A stretch of 64,000 bases of DNA from positions 16,127-80,126 of the forward strand of contig JAUCGF010000002.1 of assembly GCA_030378005.1 (NCBI GenBank), read 5' to 3'. Both the position numbers and the translations under genes were made by a program. Position 1 is the stretch's first letter. The number at the start of each line of letters is the position of its first letter. The DNA comes from Desulfococcaceae bacterium HSG9 (GTDB lineage: Bacteria; Desulfobacterota; Desulfobacteria; Desulfobacterales; JAUCGF01). The notes under the pieces are model-generated. The model saw nothing but the letters and a program-made list of their open reading frames with translations. It was not told the origin of the DNA and made no database searches. This document shows positions 34,990-43,156 of this stretch, one piece after another.

Positions 34990-35805
34990 ATGACACGCCT
35001 GAGACAAAAAACAGATGTTTTTGTAGCGAAATTCTTTACCAAATTTCCCTGGCTGCTCAAGCAGTGGTCACAAAAGGCAAAATTCATTGAGCTCTCAGAC
35101 TCTCCCTGGACACAGTTAACCAAAGAAACAGCTCACTGCCGTTTGGCACTGATTACAACGGGAGGAGTCCATTTGACATCCCAGACTCCTTTTGACATGA
35201 ATGATCCGTTTGGCGATCCGACTTACCGGGAAATCCCTTATGACACCGCTTTAACCGATTTGATGATCACGCATAATTATTATGATCATAGGGATGCGGA
35301 TAAAGATATTGACATTATACTGCCAATCCGGCGCGTACGTGATTTGGTTATGGCCGGAGATATCGGTGAAGTCAATCACAGGCACTTTTCGTTCATGGGA
35401 CATATTTCCAAACATCATATCAATACATTGATACAAGATTCGGCTCCGACAGTTGCCGCAGCTTTGATCAAAGATGCTGTGGATATTGTCCTATTAACTC
35501 CTGCGTGAGGAATTTGTAATCAATCCGTGGGATTGATTCAACGTGTAATTGAGGCGGCCGGAATCGTAACGATTTCTATTACACTTTCCAGGGAAATTAC
35601 ACAAAAGGTGCGACCGCCACGCGCGCTTTACACCGGCTTTCCACTCGGCCATCCCCTCGGCTTTGCCGGCCAAAGCTTTCGTCAACTTCAGGTTCTGCGT
35701 CAGATGTTGAAATATCTTCAAAAAATCAAAACACCAGGCACGATTGTCGAGGCTGATTTATCAGTTAGCACCGACCCTTTGACTGCCTGCAATTCTTGCG
35801 GCTGA
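34990..35805 (+). CDS. Glycine/sarcosine/betaine reductase selenoprotein B family protein, UGA read as selenocysteine
   Basis: Both sides of an in-frame TGA at 35506-35508 belong to one protein of 271 residues. Upstream are LITTGGVHLTSQTPFDMNDP, DLMITHNYYDHRDADKDI, HRHFSFMGHI and VDIVLLTPA. Downstream are GICNQSVGLIQRVIEAAG and ITQKVRPPRALYTGFPLG. The family (GrdB/PrdB-like) has selenocysteine exactly here, before GxCxQxVG. A hairpin right after the TGA fits a bacterial SECIS. The reaction is probably reductive cleavage or a redox step in the cytoplasm; the small members' substrate is unknown. The C-terminus ends in CNSCG. Selenocysteine insertion genes are not in the window. Confidence 0.88.
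35506..35541 (+). promoter_or_regulatory. UGA selenocysteine codon and SECIS-like hairpin
   Basis: TGA at 35506-35508 is followed by AATCAATCC (35518-35526), the loop GTG, and GGATTGATT (35530-35538), a perfect 9-bp stem. A lower TTG/CAA pairing leaves T35517 bulged. The loop begins 18 nt after the TGA and its first base is G, as bacterial SECIS rules require (loop 16-37 nt after UGA with G in the first two positions). Confidence 0.8.
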
Positions 35806-36347
35806 AATCTTCAAAAGAAACAGGCCGGACCAATCACATTGAGCGTTTTAAGATACGGCAAAAAACAGCTCGTTCAGTCAGAAGCGCGTTATCATTTTCA
35901 AAAAACTGGTTTACTTTTTTCCAAAATTATCAATGTTTATAACTATGATGAAAACTTGTTCATAACTATGGAGTTATGAACACATTTAATAAATATGTTC
36001 ATAACTCCATAGTTATGAACATTTTATAAACAATAAAAACAGTCACTAAAACAAATAAAACTAAATAGTTATATAGTTATTAGCACAATTGACACTCTAT
36101 TATAGTTCTTAGTATATTAAAAAAAAATAAAGTACTTTCCGGATGGATAGATGGGTTAAAGCCCTGAAAAAGACACATAAAATTCAATTGAATACAAGAA
36201 AATCCAAACATGGTAAATTTGAAAGCCCTCCGCCATTTTATATGTTCACCTGAATTAAGCTTGCTAAGACAGGCATTTATTGATATGAAACGATCTTTAA
36301 CCGAAGCAAATAAATTGTCGAACATTTAAAAAAAATGAGGAGCGATT
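35806..36347. other. AT-rich intergenic region with paired palindromes
   Basis: 540 bp between the selenoprotein and msrAB genes. It holds the paired GTTCATAACT palindromes (35958-36020). A 36-codon frame (36149 on) matches nothing known. No other gene seen. Confidence 0.5.
35958..36020. repeat. Two inverted 24-bp palindromes
   Basis: Positions 35958-35981 read GTTCATAACT, ATGG, AGTTATGAAC. Positions 35997-36020 read GTTCATAACT, CCAT, AGTTATGAAC. Each is a palindrome with 10-bp arms, and the second is the exact reverse complement of the first, separated by 15 AT-only bases plus ACA-type edges. Four identical half-sites could be regulator sites or a cruciform. Confidence 0.8.
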
Positions 36348-37397
36348 ATGGCCACAAAATATTTTACGGCTTTATCCCTTTCTTTTATGTCAATAGTCAC
36401 GCCGTCCGATGCGGCTGCGGCTCAATATGAGAAAGCCACATTTGCCGGAGGCTGCTTTTGGTGCATGGTACATCCCTTTGACCAGCTTGAAGGGGTGATT
36501 GAAACAATTTCCGGATATACCGACGGAACGGCTGAGAATCCCACTTACCAACAGGTTTGCAGCGGGACAACCGGTCATACCGAGGCGATTCAGATTACAT
36601 ACAATCCTTCTGAAATCACCTATCAGATGCTTTTAGACAAATTTTGGAAACAAATCGATCCCACTGATGCCGGCGGCCAATTCGTTGACCGGGGCAGCCA
36701 ATATCGCACCGGCATATACTATCATACTGAAGAACAACGCAAGTTGGCTGAAAAAAGTAAAAAAGAACTGAACGCATCCGGAAAATATACCAGACCGGTC
36801 ATCACTGAGATAAAAAAGGCCGGGAAATTTTTTAAGGCGGAAAAATATCATCAGGATTATTATAAAAAAAGTCCCATACGCTACAAAACGTATCGTCGCC
36901 ATTCGGGACGGGATGCCTTTTTGGGAAAAATTTGGAAATCATCAAACGCTTCCGGCAAAAGTTTTAAAAAACCGTCTATGGAAGCGTTGCAAAAAACATT
37001 GACGCCCTTACAATATAAAGTTACTCAGGAAGATGGCACTGAGCGTCCGTTTGACAATAAATATTGGAACAATAAAGAACCCGGTATTTATGCAGACATC
37101 GTATCCGGCGAAGCATTATTCAGCTCTTTGGATAAATACGACTCTAAAACAGGATGGCCAAGTTTTTTCAAATTGCTGGAACCTGACAACATTGTTGAAA
37201 AACAAGATAACAAATTTTTTACGCAGCGTACCGAAGTACGCAGCAAACAGGCCGATTCGCATTTAGGCCATCTGTTTGATGACGGCCCGGCACCCACCGG
37301 CCGGCGTTATTGCATCAATTCGGCGGCATTGCGGTTTATTCCACAAAAGGATATGCAAAAAGAAGGGTACGGGAAGTATTTGAATTTATTTGATTAA
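36348..37397 (+). CDS. msrAB: Bifunctional peptide methionine sulfoxide reductase MsrA/MsrB, probably exported
   Basis: A 349-residue fusion. Residues 1-25 look like a signal peptide ([20 protein letters not shown]). MsrA follows with catalytic GGCFWC and the [12 protein letters not shown] stretch. MsrB fills the C-terminal part with [20 protein letters not shown] and catalytic RYCIN. The zinc CxxC pairs of many MsrBs are absent. It repairs both methionine-S- and R-sulfoxide, here probably in the periplasm. GAGG lies ahead of the start; a lipoprotein gene follows 28 bp downstream. Confidence 0.93.
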   Translation: MATKYFTALSLSFMSIVTPSDAAAAQYEKATFAGGCFWCMVHPFDQLEGVIETISGYTDGTAENPTYQQVCSGTTGHTEAIQITYNPSEITYQMLLDKFWKQIDPTDAGGQFVDRGSQYRTGIYYHTEEQRKLAEKSKKELNASGKYTRPVITEIKKAGKFFKAEKYHQDYYKKSPIRYKTYRRHSGRDAFLGKIWKSSNASGKSFKKPSMEALQKTLTPLQYKVTQEDGTERPFDNKYWNNKEPGIYADIVSGEALFSSLDKYDSKTGWPSFFKLLEPDNIVEKQDNKFFTQRTEVRSKQADSHLGHLFDDGPAPTGRRYCINSAALRFIPQKDMQKEGYGKYLNLFD

Positions 37398-37425
37398 AAA
37401 TTTCTGTTCCAACCGAAGGAGATTT

Positions 37426-38079
37426 ATGTTAAATTATATTCATTCGTTCAAAATTATTTTACCTGCCTTTATGGCGATTATATTGAGTTCCTGCTCCGCC
37501 ACCCAAATAACATCTGTGTGGCAGGATGATGCTTACACTGTCGGGGCTGTAAAAAAAATCCTTGTTAAAGGAGTGGCCAAAAACCAAAGAGACAGCCGTC
37601 TTTTTGAAGATGCTTTTGTAAAACAGTTTTCTCTAAACGGTATTGAAGCATTTGTCAGCAAACGCATAATGCCCGATGTTAAACCGGAGGTTCCGGCGGA
37701 AATACAGGGCGATCTGATCGTCGAAGCGCAAAAAAGGCAAACCGATGCGTTATTGGTTGTGCATCTCACCGGTGTTGTCAAAAAAACTGTCTATCATCCA
37801 CCGCGCCCTTTATTTATGTCTATGGCTTATCGTGATTCAGATTGCCGGCCCTATCATTTACGTTCCCATTTTATGTATGAACCGTTTTATGAGCCGGAAT
37901 ACTACACTGAACATCATTTTTTTCAAATTGAAAGCAATCTTTACAATACTCAAACAGCGCAATTAATCTGGTCTGCCGCATCTGAAACCTTTGAACCGAC
38001 TTCGATGAATGCGTTGGTTAATTCGGTCAGCGAAACGGTGATTAAAAACTTACGTGACGCGCAGTTGATTCCCAAATGA
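37426..38079 (+). CDS. DUF4136-like lipoprotein
   Basis: About 217 residues with a lipoprotein signal (FMAIILSSC, lipobox LSSC), then SATQITSVWQDDAYTVGAVK-type sequence typical of DUF4136-like periplasmic lipoproteins. The start at 37426 is supported by AAGGAG 5 bp upstream; an earlier frame start at 37390 would overlap msrAB. The stop overlaps the next gene by ATGA. The role is unknown; possibly envelope maintenance with MsrAB. Confidence 0.75.
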   Translation: MLNYIHSFKIILPAFMAIILSSCSATQITSVWQDDAYTVGAVKKILVKGVAKNQRDSRLFEDAFVKQFSLNGIEAFVSKRIMPDVKPEVPAEIQGDLIVEAQKRQTDALLVVHLTGVVKKTVYHPPRPLFMSMAYRDSDCRPYHLRSHFMYEPFYEPEYYTEHHFFQIESNLYNTQTAQLIWSAASETFEPTSMNALVNSVSETVIKNLRDAQLIPK

Positions 38080-39053
38080 AAGGAACCACAAATTCAACCA
38101 TGCGTGCAGTGGTGTTTGATGATCATTTACGGTTTGATAAAGCCTATCCTCAGCCGAAGCGACAATCCAGATGGGCGCGTATCTGTGTTCATCTAGCTGG
38201 TGTGTGTAATACGGATTTGGAAATCATCAAAGGTTACATGGGCTTTAAAGGTGTTCCGGGGCATGAATTTATCGGCGTGGTTGACCAATGTGACGATCCA
38301 ACTTGGATCGGAGCGCGTGTTGCCGGTGAAATCAATGCGGCATGCGGTCGTTGTCGGTGGTGTGCCGATGGCTTGATGCGCCACTGTCCCAATCGGACTG
38401 TTTTGGGAATTCTTCAGCACCACGGCTGTTTTGCCGATTACGTTTTTTTACCAGTTGAAAATTTACAGCGCATTCCAGATGACATTCCGGCTGAACGCGC
38501 TGTGTTCATTGAGCCATTATCCGCGGCATGTGAAATTTTAGAACAACTTGATTTGCAAGGCGATGAAACGGCAATCGTGCTGGGTGACGGCAAGCTGGGG
38601 ATTTTATGTGCATGGGTACTCAGCACGGTGCTTGCTGATGTTACACTCAAAGGACATCATGCACAAAAACTGGCATCAGCCCAATGGCGACATATTAAAA
38701 CAATACGTAACGCTGATACGATGGCCGGACAGGCGGATATTGTTGTCGAGGCCACCGGTTCAGCCAAAGGCATCAACGAAGCACTGTCTCTGTGCCGGCC
38801 GCGTGGTGTGATTGTCCTAAAATCAACGGTCGCGTCTGTGGACGAAATCAACTTGGCACCTTTGGTAATCAATGAACAAACGCTTATCGGTTCGCGCTGC
38901 GGGCAGTTCAAAGACGGGCTACAGATGATGGAAACCTATCCCGATATGCCGTTAGAACGCCTGATCACCGCTCGTTTCCCCATAGAACAAGCTTTGCTGG
39001 GATTTGAACAGGCGGCGCTGCCGGATTCTTTGAAAATATTATTAGAGTTTTAA
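38076..39053 (+). CDS. Zinc-dependent medium-chain alcohol dehydrogenase-like protein
   Basis: A 325-residue MDR protein. The catalytic zinc cysteine is in AGVCNTDLEIIKGY, followed by GVPGHEFIGVV; structural zinc cysteines are in ACGRCRWCADGLMRHC. The Rossmann motif is degenerate (VLGDGKLGILCAW), and the helix after it is short, so the protein is slightly smaller than usual. It oxidises an alcohol or polyol with NAD(P) in the cytoplasm; the substrate is unknown. It overlaps the lipoprotein stop by 4 bp. Confidence 0.87.
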   Translation: MKGTTNSTMRAVVFDDHLRFDKAYPQPKRQSRWARICVHLAGVCNTDLEIIKGYMGFKGVPGHEFIGVVDQCDDPTWIGARVAGEINAACGRCRWCADGLMRHCPNRTVLGILQHHGCFADYVFLPVENLQRIPDDIPAERAVFIEPLSAACEILEQLDLQGDETAIVLGDGKLGILCAWVLSTVLADVTLKGHHAQKLASAQWRHIKTIRNADTMAGQADIVVEATGSAKGINEALSLCRPRGVIVLKSTVASVDEINLAPLVINEQTLIGSRCGQFKDGLQMMETYPDMPLERLITARFPIEQALLGFEQAALPDSLKILLEF

Positions 39054-39074
39054 ACTAAAAAAAGGAGCATACGA

Positions 39075-40376
39075 ATGAATCGCAATTGGCGTGTCAAAAT
39101 TATCGTGATTTTAACTTTTATTATGTCTGTTGGCTATCATCTGACGAGTTTCGCTCAGGAGCTGACTTTAACCCTTGACCAAGTTGTCGGCATCGCCTTG
39201 GAACGCAATCCGCTGATCGCCATCTCGCGCCAATCCAAAGCCGCTGCGAAAGCCCGAATTCTTCAGGCCCGTTCCGGCTATCTGCCGCAAGTTACGGCAA
39301 CTGCGGACATTAACCGCCAGCGCATCCACAGCGGCGGCGGCATTCATAATGAATCGAACTATTACAAAACGGATGTCGGTGTAAATCAATATATTTACGA
39401 TTTTGGCAAAACCCGGGAGCGCTTGGAATCAAGTCGTTACGCCCTTGACACCAGTGACAGGAATCTGGATCAAACTGTTGCGGATGTCATTTTAACCACG
39501 CAAATCAACTATTATGAAATCCTTAAAAAAAAATATATGGTTCAAGTGAATCAGGAATCACTGGATATGCAAAAAAAGCATTTGGAAGAAGCCAAGGCGT
39601 TTTACAGCGCCGGTCTTCGCCCCAAAATAGATGTCACCCGTGGGGAAGTGCAATTTGCCAATACGCATTTGGAACTTATCAAAGCTAGTTATGCTCTGTC
39701 TGTGGCCAGAGCAGACCTTGAAAACAACTTGGGCGGCCCGCCGGTCAAAGGTCAGTATTTTTTAGCCGATGTTCCCGTAGAAGCTAAAAAAGTTGTATTG
39801 ACCGACGCCCTTTTGCAAAGTGCGATGGAAAACCGGCCGGCAATCGCGGCTCTCAAAGCGCAAATTCAGGCGGCTGAATCCAACGTGAAAGCGATTCGCG
39901 CTCAGAAATGGCCGACTGTAAGCGCAAACGCTTCTTACGGTTGGAATAACACCGAGCTACCGTTGGAAGATGAATGGCGCGCGGGTGTACATCTTGATTG
40001 GCCGCTTTTCACAGGCTACCGCACCAAAGGCGAAGTATCAGAAGCGCAGGCCGATGCAGAACTAATCAAGTATGAATTAAAACGCCTTGAACTTGATGTC
40101 GTGCGTGAAACAACCCAGGCCATTTCCACGGTGAATGAAGCGCTGGAAGCCATTAAAACCACCGAGTTGGCCATCAGGCAGTCAGAAGAAAACATGGAGT
40201 TGGCCCAGGGACGCTATAAAGTGGGTGTGGGCAGCGCTATCGAATACAATGACGCCCAGTTGAATCTGACCCAGACACGCAATAATCTGGTGCAAGCGCA
40301 GTTTAGCTATCTTCAAGCGCATGCAAATCTGGAACATGCAATCGGAAGATTATTTCCCAATTCAAAAATACAATAA
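39075..40376 (+). CDS. TolC-family outer membrane efflux protein
   Basis: A 433-residue protein with signal peptide (ending about TSFA), then two OEP repeats of long helices: LTLDQVVGIALERNPLIAIS, GVNQYIYDFGKTRERLESSR and in the second half RAGVHLDWPLFTGYRTKGEV and ARLNLTQTR-like YNDAQLNLTQTRNNLVQAQ. It forms a trimeric channel across periplasm and outer membrane. A strong AAAGGAG lies before the ATG. It could serve the RND pump at 18418-22725, which has no TolC gene beside it. Confidence 0.92.
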   Translation: MNRNWRVKIIVILTFIMSVGYHLTSFAQELTLTLDQVVGIALERNPLIAISRQSKAAAKARILQARSGYLPQVTATADINRQRIHSGGGIHNESNYYKTDVGVNQYIYDFGKTRERLESSRYALDTSDRNLDQTVADVILTTQINYYEILKKKYMVQVNQESLDMQKKHLEEAKAFYSAGLRPKIDVTRGEVQFANTHLELIKASYALSVARADLENNLGGPPVKGQYFLADVPVEAKKVVLTDALLQSAMENRPAIAALKAQIQAAESNVKAIRAQKWPTVSANASYGWNNTELPLEDEWRAGVHLDWPLFTGYRTKGEVSEAQADAELIKYELKRLELDVVRETTQAISTVNEALEAIKTTELAIRQSEENMELAQGRYKVGVGSAIEYNDAQLNLTQTRNNLVQAQFSYLQAHANLEHAIGRLFPNSKIQ

Positions 40377-40384
40377 GGATAAAA

Positions 40385-41554
40385 ATGGAACAAACCAAAG
40401 TTCAAATCATTAAGGAAACAGATGCGTTGACGGATGCGCTTTTAACGATCAGCCATTATTTGAGAGACAATCCGGAGACGGCCTATCAGGAACATAAAGC
40501 CTGCGAATATTTAAGCGGTTTTTTAGAACAGCAAGGCTTTGAGGTTCAACGAGGCGCCGGCAGTGTTGAAACCGCCTTTGCAGCACGACCGACCGGTTAT
40601 AAACCGAGTCGTCCCTGTGTGGCCATTTTGGCAGAATACGACGCGCTTCCCAAAATCGGGCATGGATGCGGCCACAACCTGATCGCTGCCGCCAGCATGG
40701 GCGCTGCCGTTGCGCTTGCCCGCACATTGGGCGATCTCGCCAATAACGTCGTCGTGGTTGGAACACCGGCCGAAGAGGGTGGAGGCGGCAAAGCGCGTTT
40801 ATATGACGCCGGTGTTTTTGATGGTGTTGATGCGGCCATGATGTTTCATCCCGGACACCTTAATCTTCCTGGCAAAGGGATGCTGGGGCGCACCAAATTT
40901 AAAATGGAATTTTTTGGAAAAACCTCCCATGCTTCAGGGTCGCCCGATAAAGGCATTAATGCACTGGATGCGCTCGTGGCCGCTTACACCCATATCAATG
41001 CCCTTAGACAGCATTTATTGCCGGATGCCCGCATTCACGGTATCATCACAGATGGCGGGGATGCGCCCAATATTATTCCCGATTACGCAGCCGGGATGTT
41101 TTATGTACGCGCCGCCAGCCTGGCTTATCGAGATAAGCTTTTTGCACAAGTCCAACATTGCGCTGAAGGTGCCGCTCTGGCAACCGGAGCTGAAGTCAAA
41201 ATTACGGTTGAGCCTCCTACCATCGATCCGTTTAAGCCCAATTTACCATTAGAGGAAGCCGCGCGCATCAATCTTGAAGCGCTGGGCGTCAGCATTGATG
41301 CCGATGACGGTAAACGCGGCTCTTCGGACATCGGCAACCTGAGCCAGCATATTCCTTGTATTCATGCCTATTTGAAGATTGTCGATCCGGACTCTCCGGC
41401 ACATTCGACAGCCTTTGCCCAGGCCACCGATACAGACCTGGGGCAAAAAGCGATGCTCAATGCCGCCAAGATGATCGCCATGACCGCTTATGATTATTTG
41501 ACATCCGCGGCCTTGCGTGAAAAGACGGCAACGGCGTTTGGTAATACCGACTAA
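40385..41554 (+). CDS. M20-family amidohydrolase/peptidase (M20D, AbgB-like)
   Basis: A 389-residue protein with the di-metal motifs LAEYDALPKIGHGCGHN and GTPAEEGGGGKARL, and the dimerisation domain following AAMMFHPGH and KTSHASGSPDKG. It resembles aminobenzoyl-glutamate and N-acyl-amino-acid hydrolases. It cleaves an amide bond of a small substrate in the cytoplasm. It starts 8 bp after the tolC stop with AAGGA upstream. The substrate is unknown. Confidence 0.88.
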   Translation: MEQTKVQIIKETDALTDALLTISHYLRDNPETAYQEHKACEYLSGFLEQQGFEVQRGAGSVETAFAARPTGYKPSRPCVAILAEYDALPKIGHGCGHNLIAAASMGAAVALARTLGDLANNVVVVGTPAEEGGGGKARLYDAGVFDGVDAAMMFHPGHLNLPGKGMLGRTKFKMEFFGKTSHASGSPDKGINALDALVAAYTHINALRQHLLPDARIHGIITDGGDAPNIIPDYAAGMFYVRAASLAYRDKLFAQVQHCAEGAALATGAEVKITVEPPTIDPFKPNLPLEEAARINLEALGVSIDADDGKRGSSDIGNLSQHIPCIHAYLKIVDPDSPAHSTAFAQATDTDLGQKAMLNAAKMIAMTAYDYLTSAALREKTATAFGNTD

Positions 41555-41558
41555 GGAA

Positions 41559-41669
41559 TGTCAGTAGATCGAAAAGTTTCATAAAATGCAGCCAAAGGAG
41601 TGCCAAACTTACAGTTTGGCAGTGTTTTTCATGTTTATAGCGCATGCCAAACTGTAAGTTCGGCACTCC
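41559..41669. repeat. CAGTAGAT-family repeat joined to a GGAGTGC palindrome
   Basis: GTCAGTAGATCGAAAAGTTT is followed by ATAAAATGCAGCC and then a GGAGTGCCAAACTTACAGTT arm (41597 on) pairing with AACTGTAAGTTCGGCACTCC (ending 41669). Two repeat families are joined here, which may mean one is a sub-part of the other. Confidence 0.7.
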
Positions 41670-41763
41670 TCTTTGTTAATATCTCGTCAGTTATTGAATC
41701 ATTGAAAGTGAAAATATGATACAAATTTTGTGAATTTCGATGAATTCAAAGAGTTACAAAACA

Positions 41764-41808
41764 ATTTCAAACTTGTAACTTCAAACTTCAAACTTCAAAC
41801 TTGTAACT
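41764..41808. repeat. AACTTCA heptamer tandem repeat
   Basis: Consecutive units AAACTTG, TAACTTC, AAACTTC, AAACTTC, AAACTTG, TAACTAC end 4 bp before the start codon of the NTPase gene. This is the clearest of the heptamer arrays. Confidence 0.7.
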
Positions 41809-41812
41809 ACCG

Positions 41813-43156
41813 ATGCAAAAAGCACATAACCTGAAAGAAATCATCCGCTATTTTGACAGCCAGACGCCGCTGACACCAGAGGACGCGGAACAATGGCAGG
41901 CATTTTACACCGAAACTGAGCGGAATGAAATCGATCATATTATCACCGCTCTGGTGAGCAGCCCCATTGGCCATAAAATTCTGTTTGGCGGCCATCCGGG
42001 CAACGGTAAATCCACTGAACTGAATAAGTTGGTTTTCGATGAACGCATCAAACAGCAGTTCGCGGTGATCAAATTTGATGCCAAAGAGCTTCTTGATGTC
42101 AATGATATTGATATTACTGAACTTTTATTAGTGCTCAGCCTGAAAATTTTGGGATTCGCAGATGTCTGCAATATTAAACCGGATAACTATTTTAAAAAGA
42201 AATTCGATGATTTGGAGGGTTTCTTCCGTAAAAAATTGAAAGTTGAAGAGGTGCGCTCTCGCCTAAGACAGAGCAGCCTGGGAGCGGAAGCCAAAATTTC
42301 ATTGGGCGCCAAAATACCTTTGGTTAAAATGGGTAGTAATTTCTTTGCCAAAATCAGAGGGCAGCACGAATTTCGCAAGCTCGTTCGTAAAACCTATCGC
42401 CCGCGTCTTACCGAACTTGTCGATTTTGTTGATGATTTGCTCATTGATATCAAAGAGAAAAACTCGTCTCAAGAAGATATCCTGCTGATTGCTGACGGCC
42501 TTGACCGCGCGCCGATTGAACAGGCACGCAAGCTGTATGCTGAAGATGGCCATCATTTAAGCAAAATTCGTAATGCCTCGTTACTGCTCACGGTTCCAAT
42601 TTCACTCATCCACTCTACATCAGCGGTTGTGATTCAGGGTGAATTGGGGCAGATCACCACCTTAAAAAATGTCCGCATCAAAACCCGCACCCGGCAAGTT
42701 GATGAAAAAACGGAAAAAAATATAAATATCCTTGAGGAAGCCGTGCGCAAACGAATTGAAGATCAAAGTTTGATTACTTCGGAAGCGCTCACTATGGCGG
42801 TGCAATATTCCGGCGGCGTATTTCGCACGTTGATCGATCTGATCTATCAGGCGGCCATTAAATCGGCTGTTTTTGATGGTAAACAAATCAGCCTTAAAGA
42901 TATGCAGGATGCGGTTAATGAAGCGCGTATCAACCAAAAAAGACCTTTAACCCGTAGCCACTGGGAGATGCTGCTTGAAATTGATGACCATAAGAAGTTT
43001 CTGACAGACGGCGACGAAAAACGGCTGGAACTTTTACGCGGGTTATACGCGCTGGAATATATCAACGGCGAGGAATGGTTTGAGGTCAGCCCGCTCTTGC
43101 AGGACGCTGTGGAAGAATACCGCAAGGAATTTAAAAGCACGTCAAAGAAAGATTGA
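41813..43156 (+). CDS. P-loop NTPase of a two-gene NTPase/TPR module
   Basis: A 447-residue protein. Walker A is FGGHPGNGKSTELNKL (about residues 58-73); a Walker B-like strand is DILLIADGLDRAP (about 222-234). A sensor/lid region follows (LTVPISLIHST, then SGGVFRTLIDLIYQAA), giving the look of a compact AAA/STAND-type ATPase without repeats of its own. Its TGA overlaps the ATG of the TPR gene (TGATG), so both are made together. It probably switches conformation on a signal read by the TPR partner. The specific family is not recognised. Confidence 0.7.
   Translation: MQKAHNLKEIIRYFDSQTPLTPEDAEQWQAFYTETERNEIDHIITALVSSPIGHKILFGGHPGNGKSTELNKLVFDERIKQQFAVIKFDAKELLDVNDIDITELLLVLSLKILGFADVCNIKPDNYFKKKFDDLEGFFRKKLKVEEVRSRLRQSSLGAEAKISLGAKIPLVKMGSNFFAKIRGQHEFRKLVRKTYRPRLTELVDFVDDLLIDIKEKNSSQEDILLIADGLDRAPIEQARKLYAEDGHHLSKIRNASLLLTVPISLIHSTSAVVIQGELGQITTLKNVRIKTRTRQVDEKTEKNINILEEAVRKRIEDQSLITSEALTMAVQYSGGVFRTLIDLIYQAAIKSAVFDGKQISLKDMQDAVNEARINQKRPLTRSHWEMLLEIDDHKKFLTDGDEKRLELLRGLYALEYINGEEWFEVSPLLQDAVEEYRKEFKSTSKKD

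Noticed and set aside
34990..35508. Treating the 172-residue frame as a complete truncated gene
   Set aside because: The protein family continues in the same frame after the TGA with strong motifs and a SECIS-like hairpin, so a single selenoprotein is the better reading.
36149..36259. A 36-codon plus-strand frame in the gap before msrAB
   Set aside because: No ribosome-binding site, no recognisable family and AT-rich context; probably chance or an unidentifiable relic.
41764..41808. Heptamer array considered as a CRISPR-like repeat
   Set aside because: Units are 7 bp and contiguous with no spacers, so it is a simple tandem repeat.
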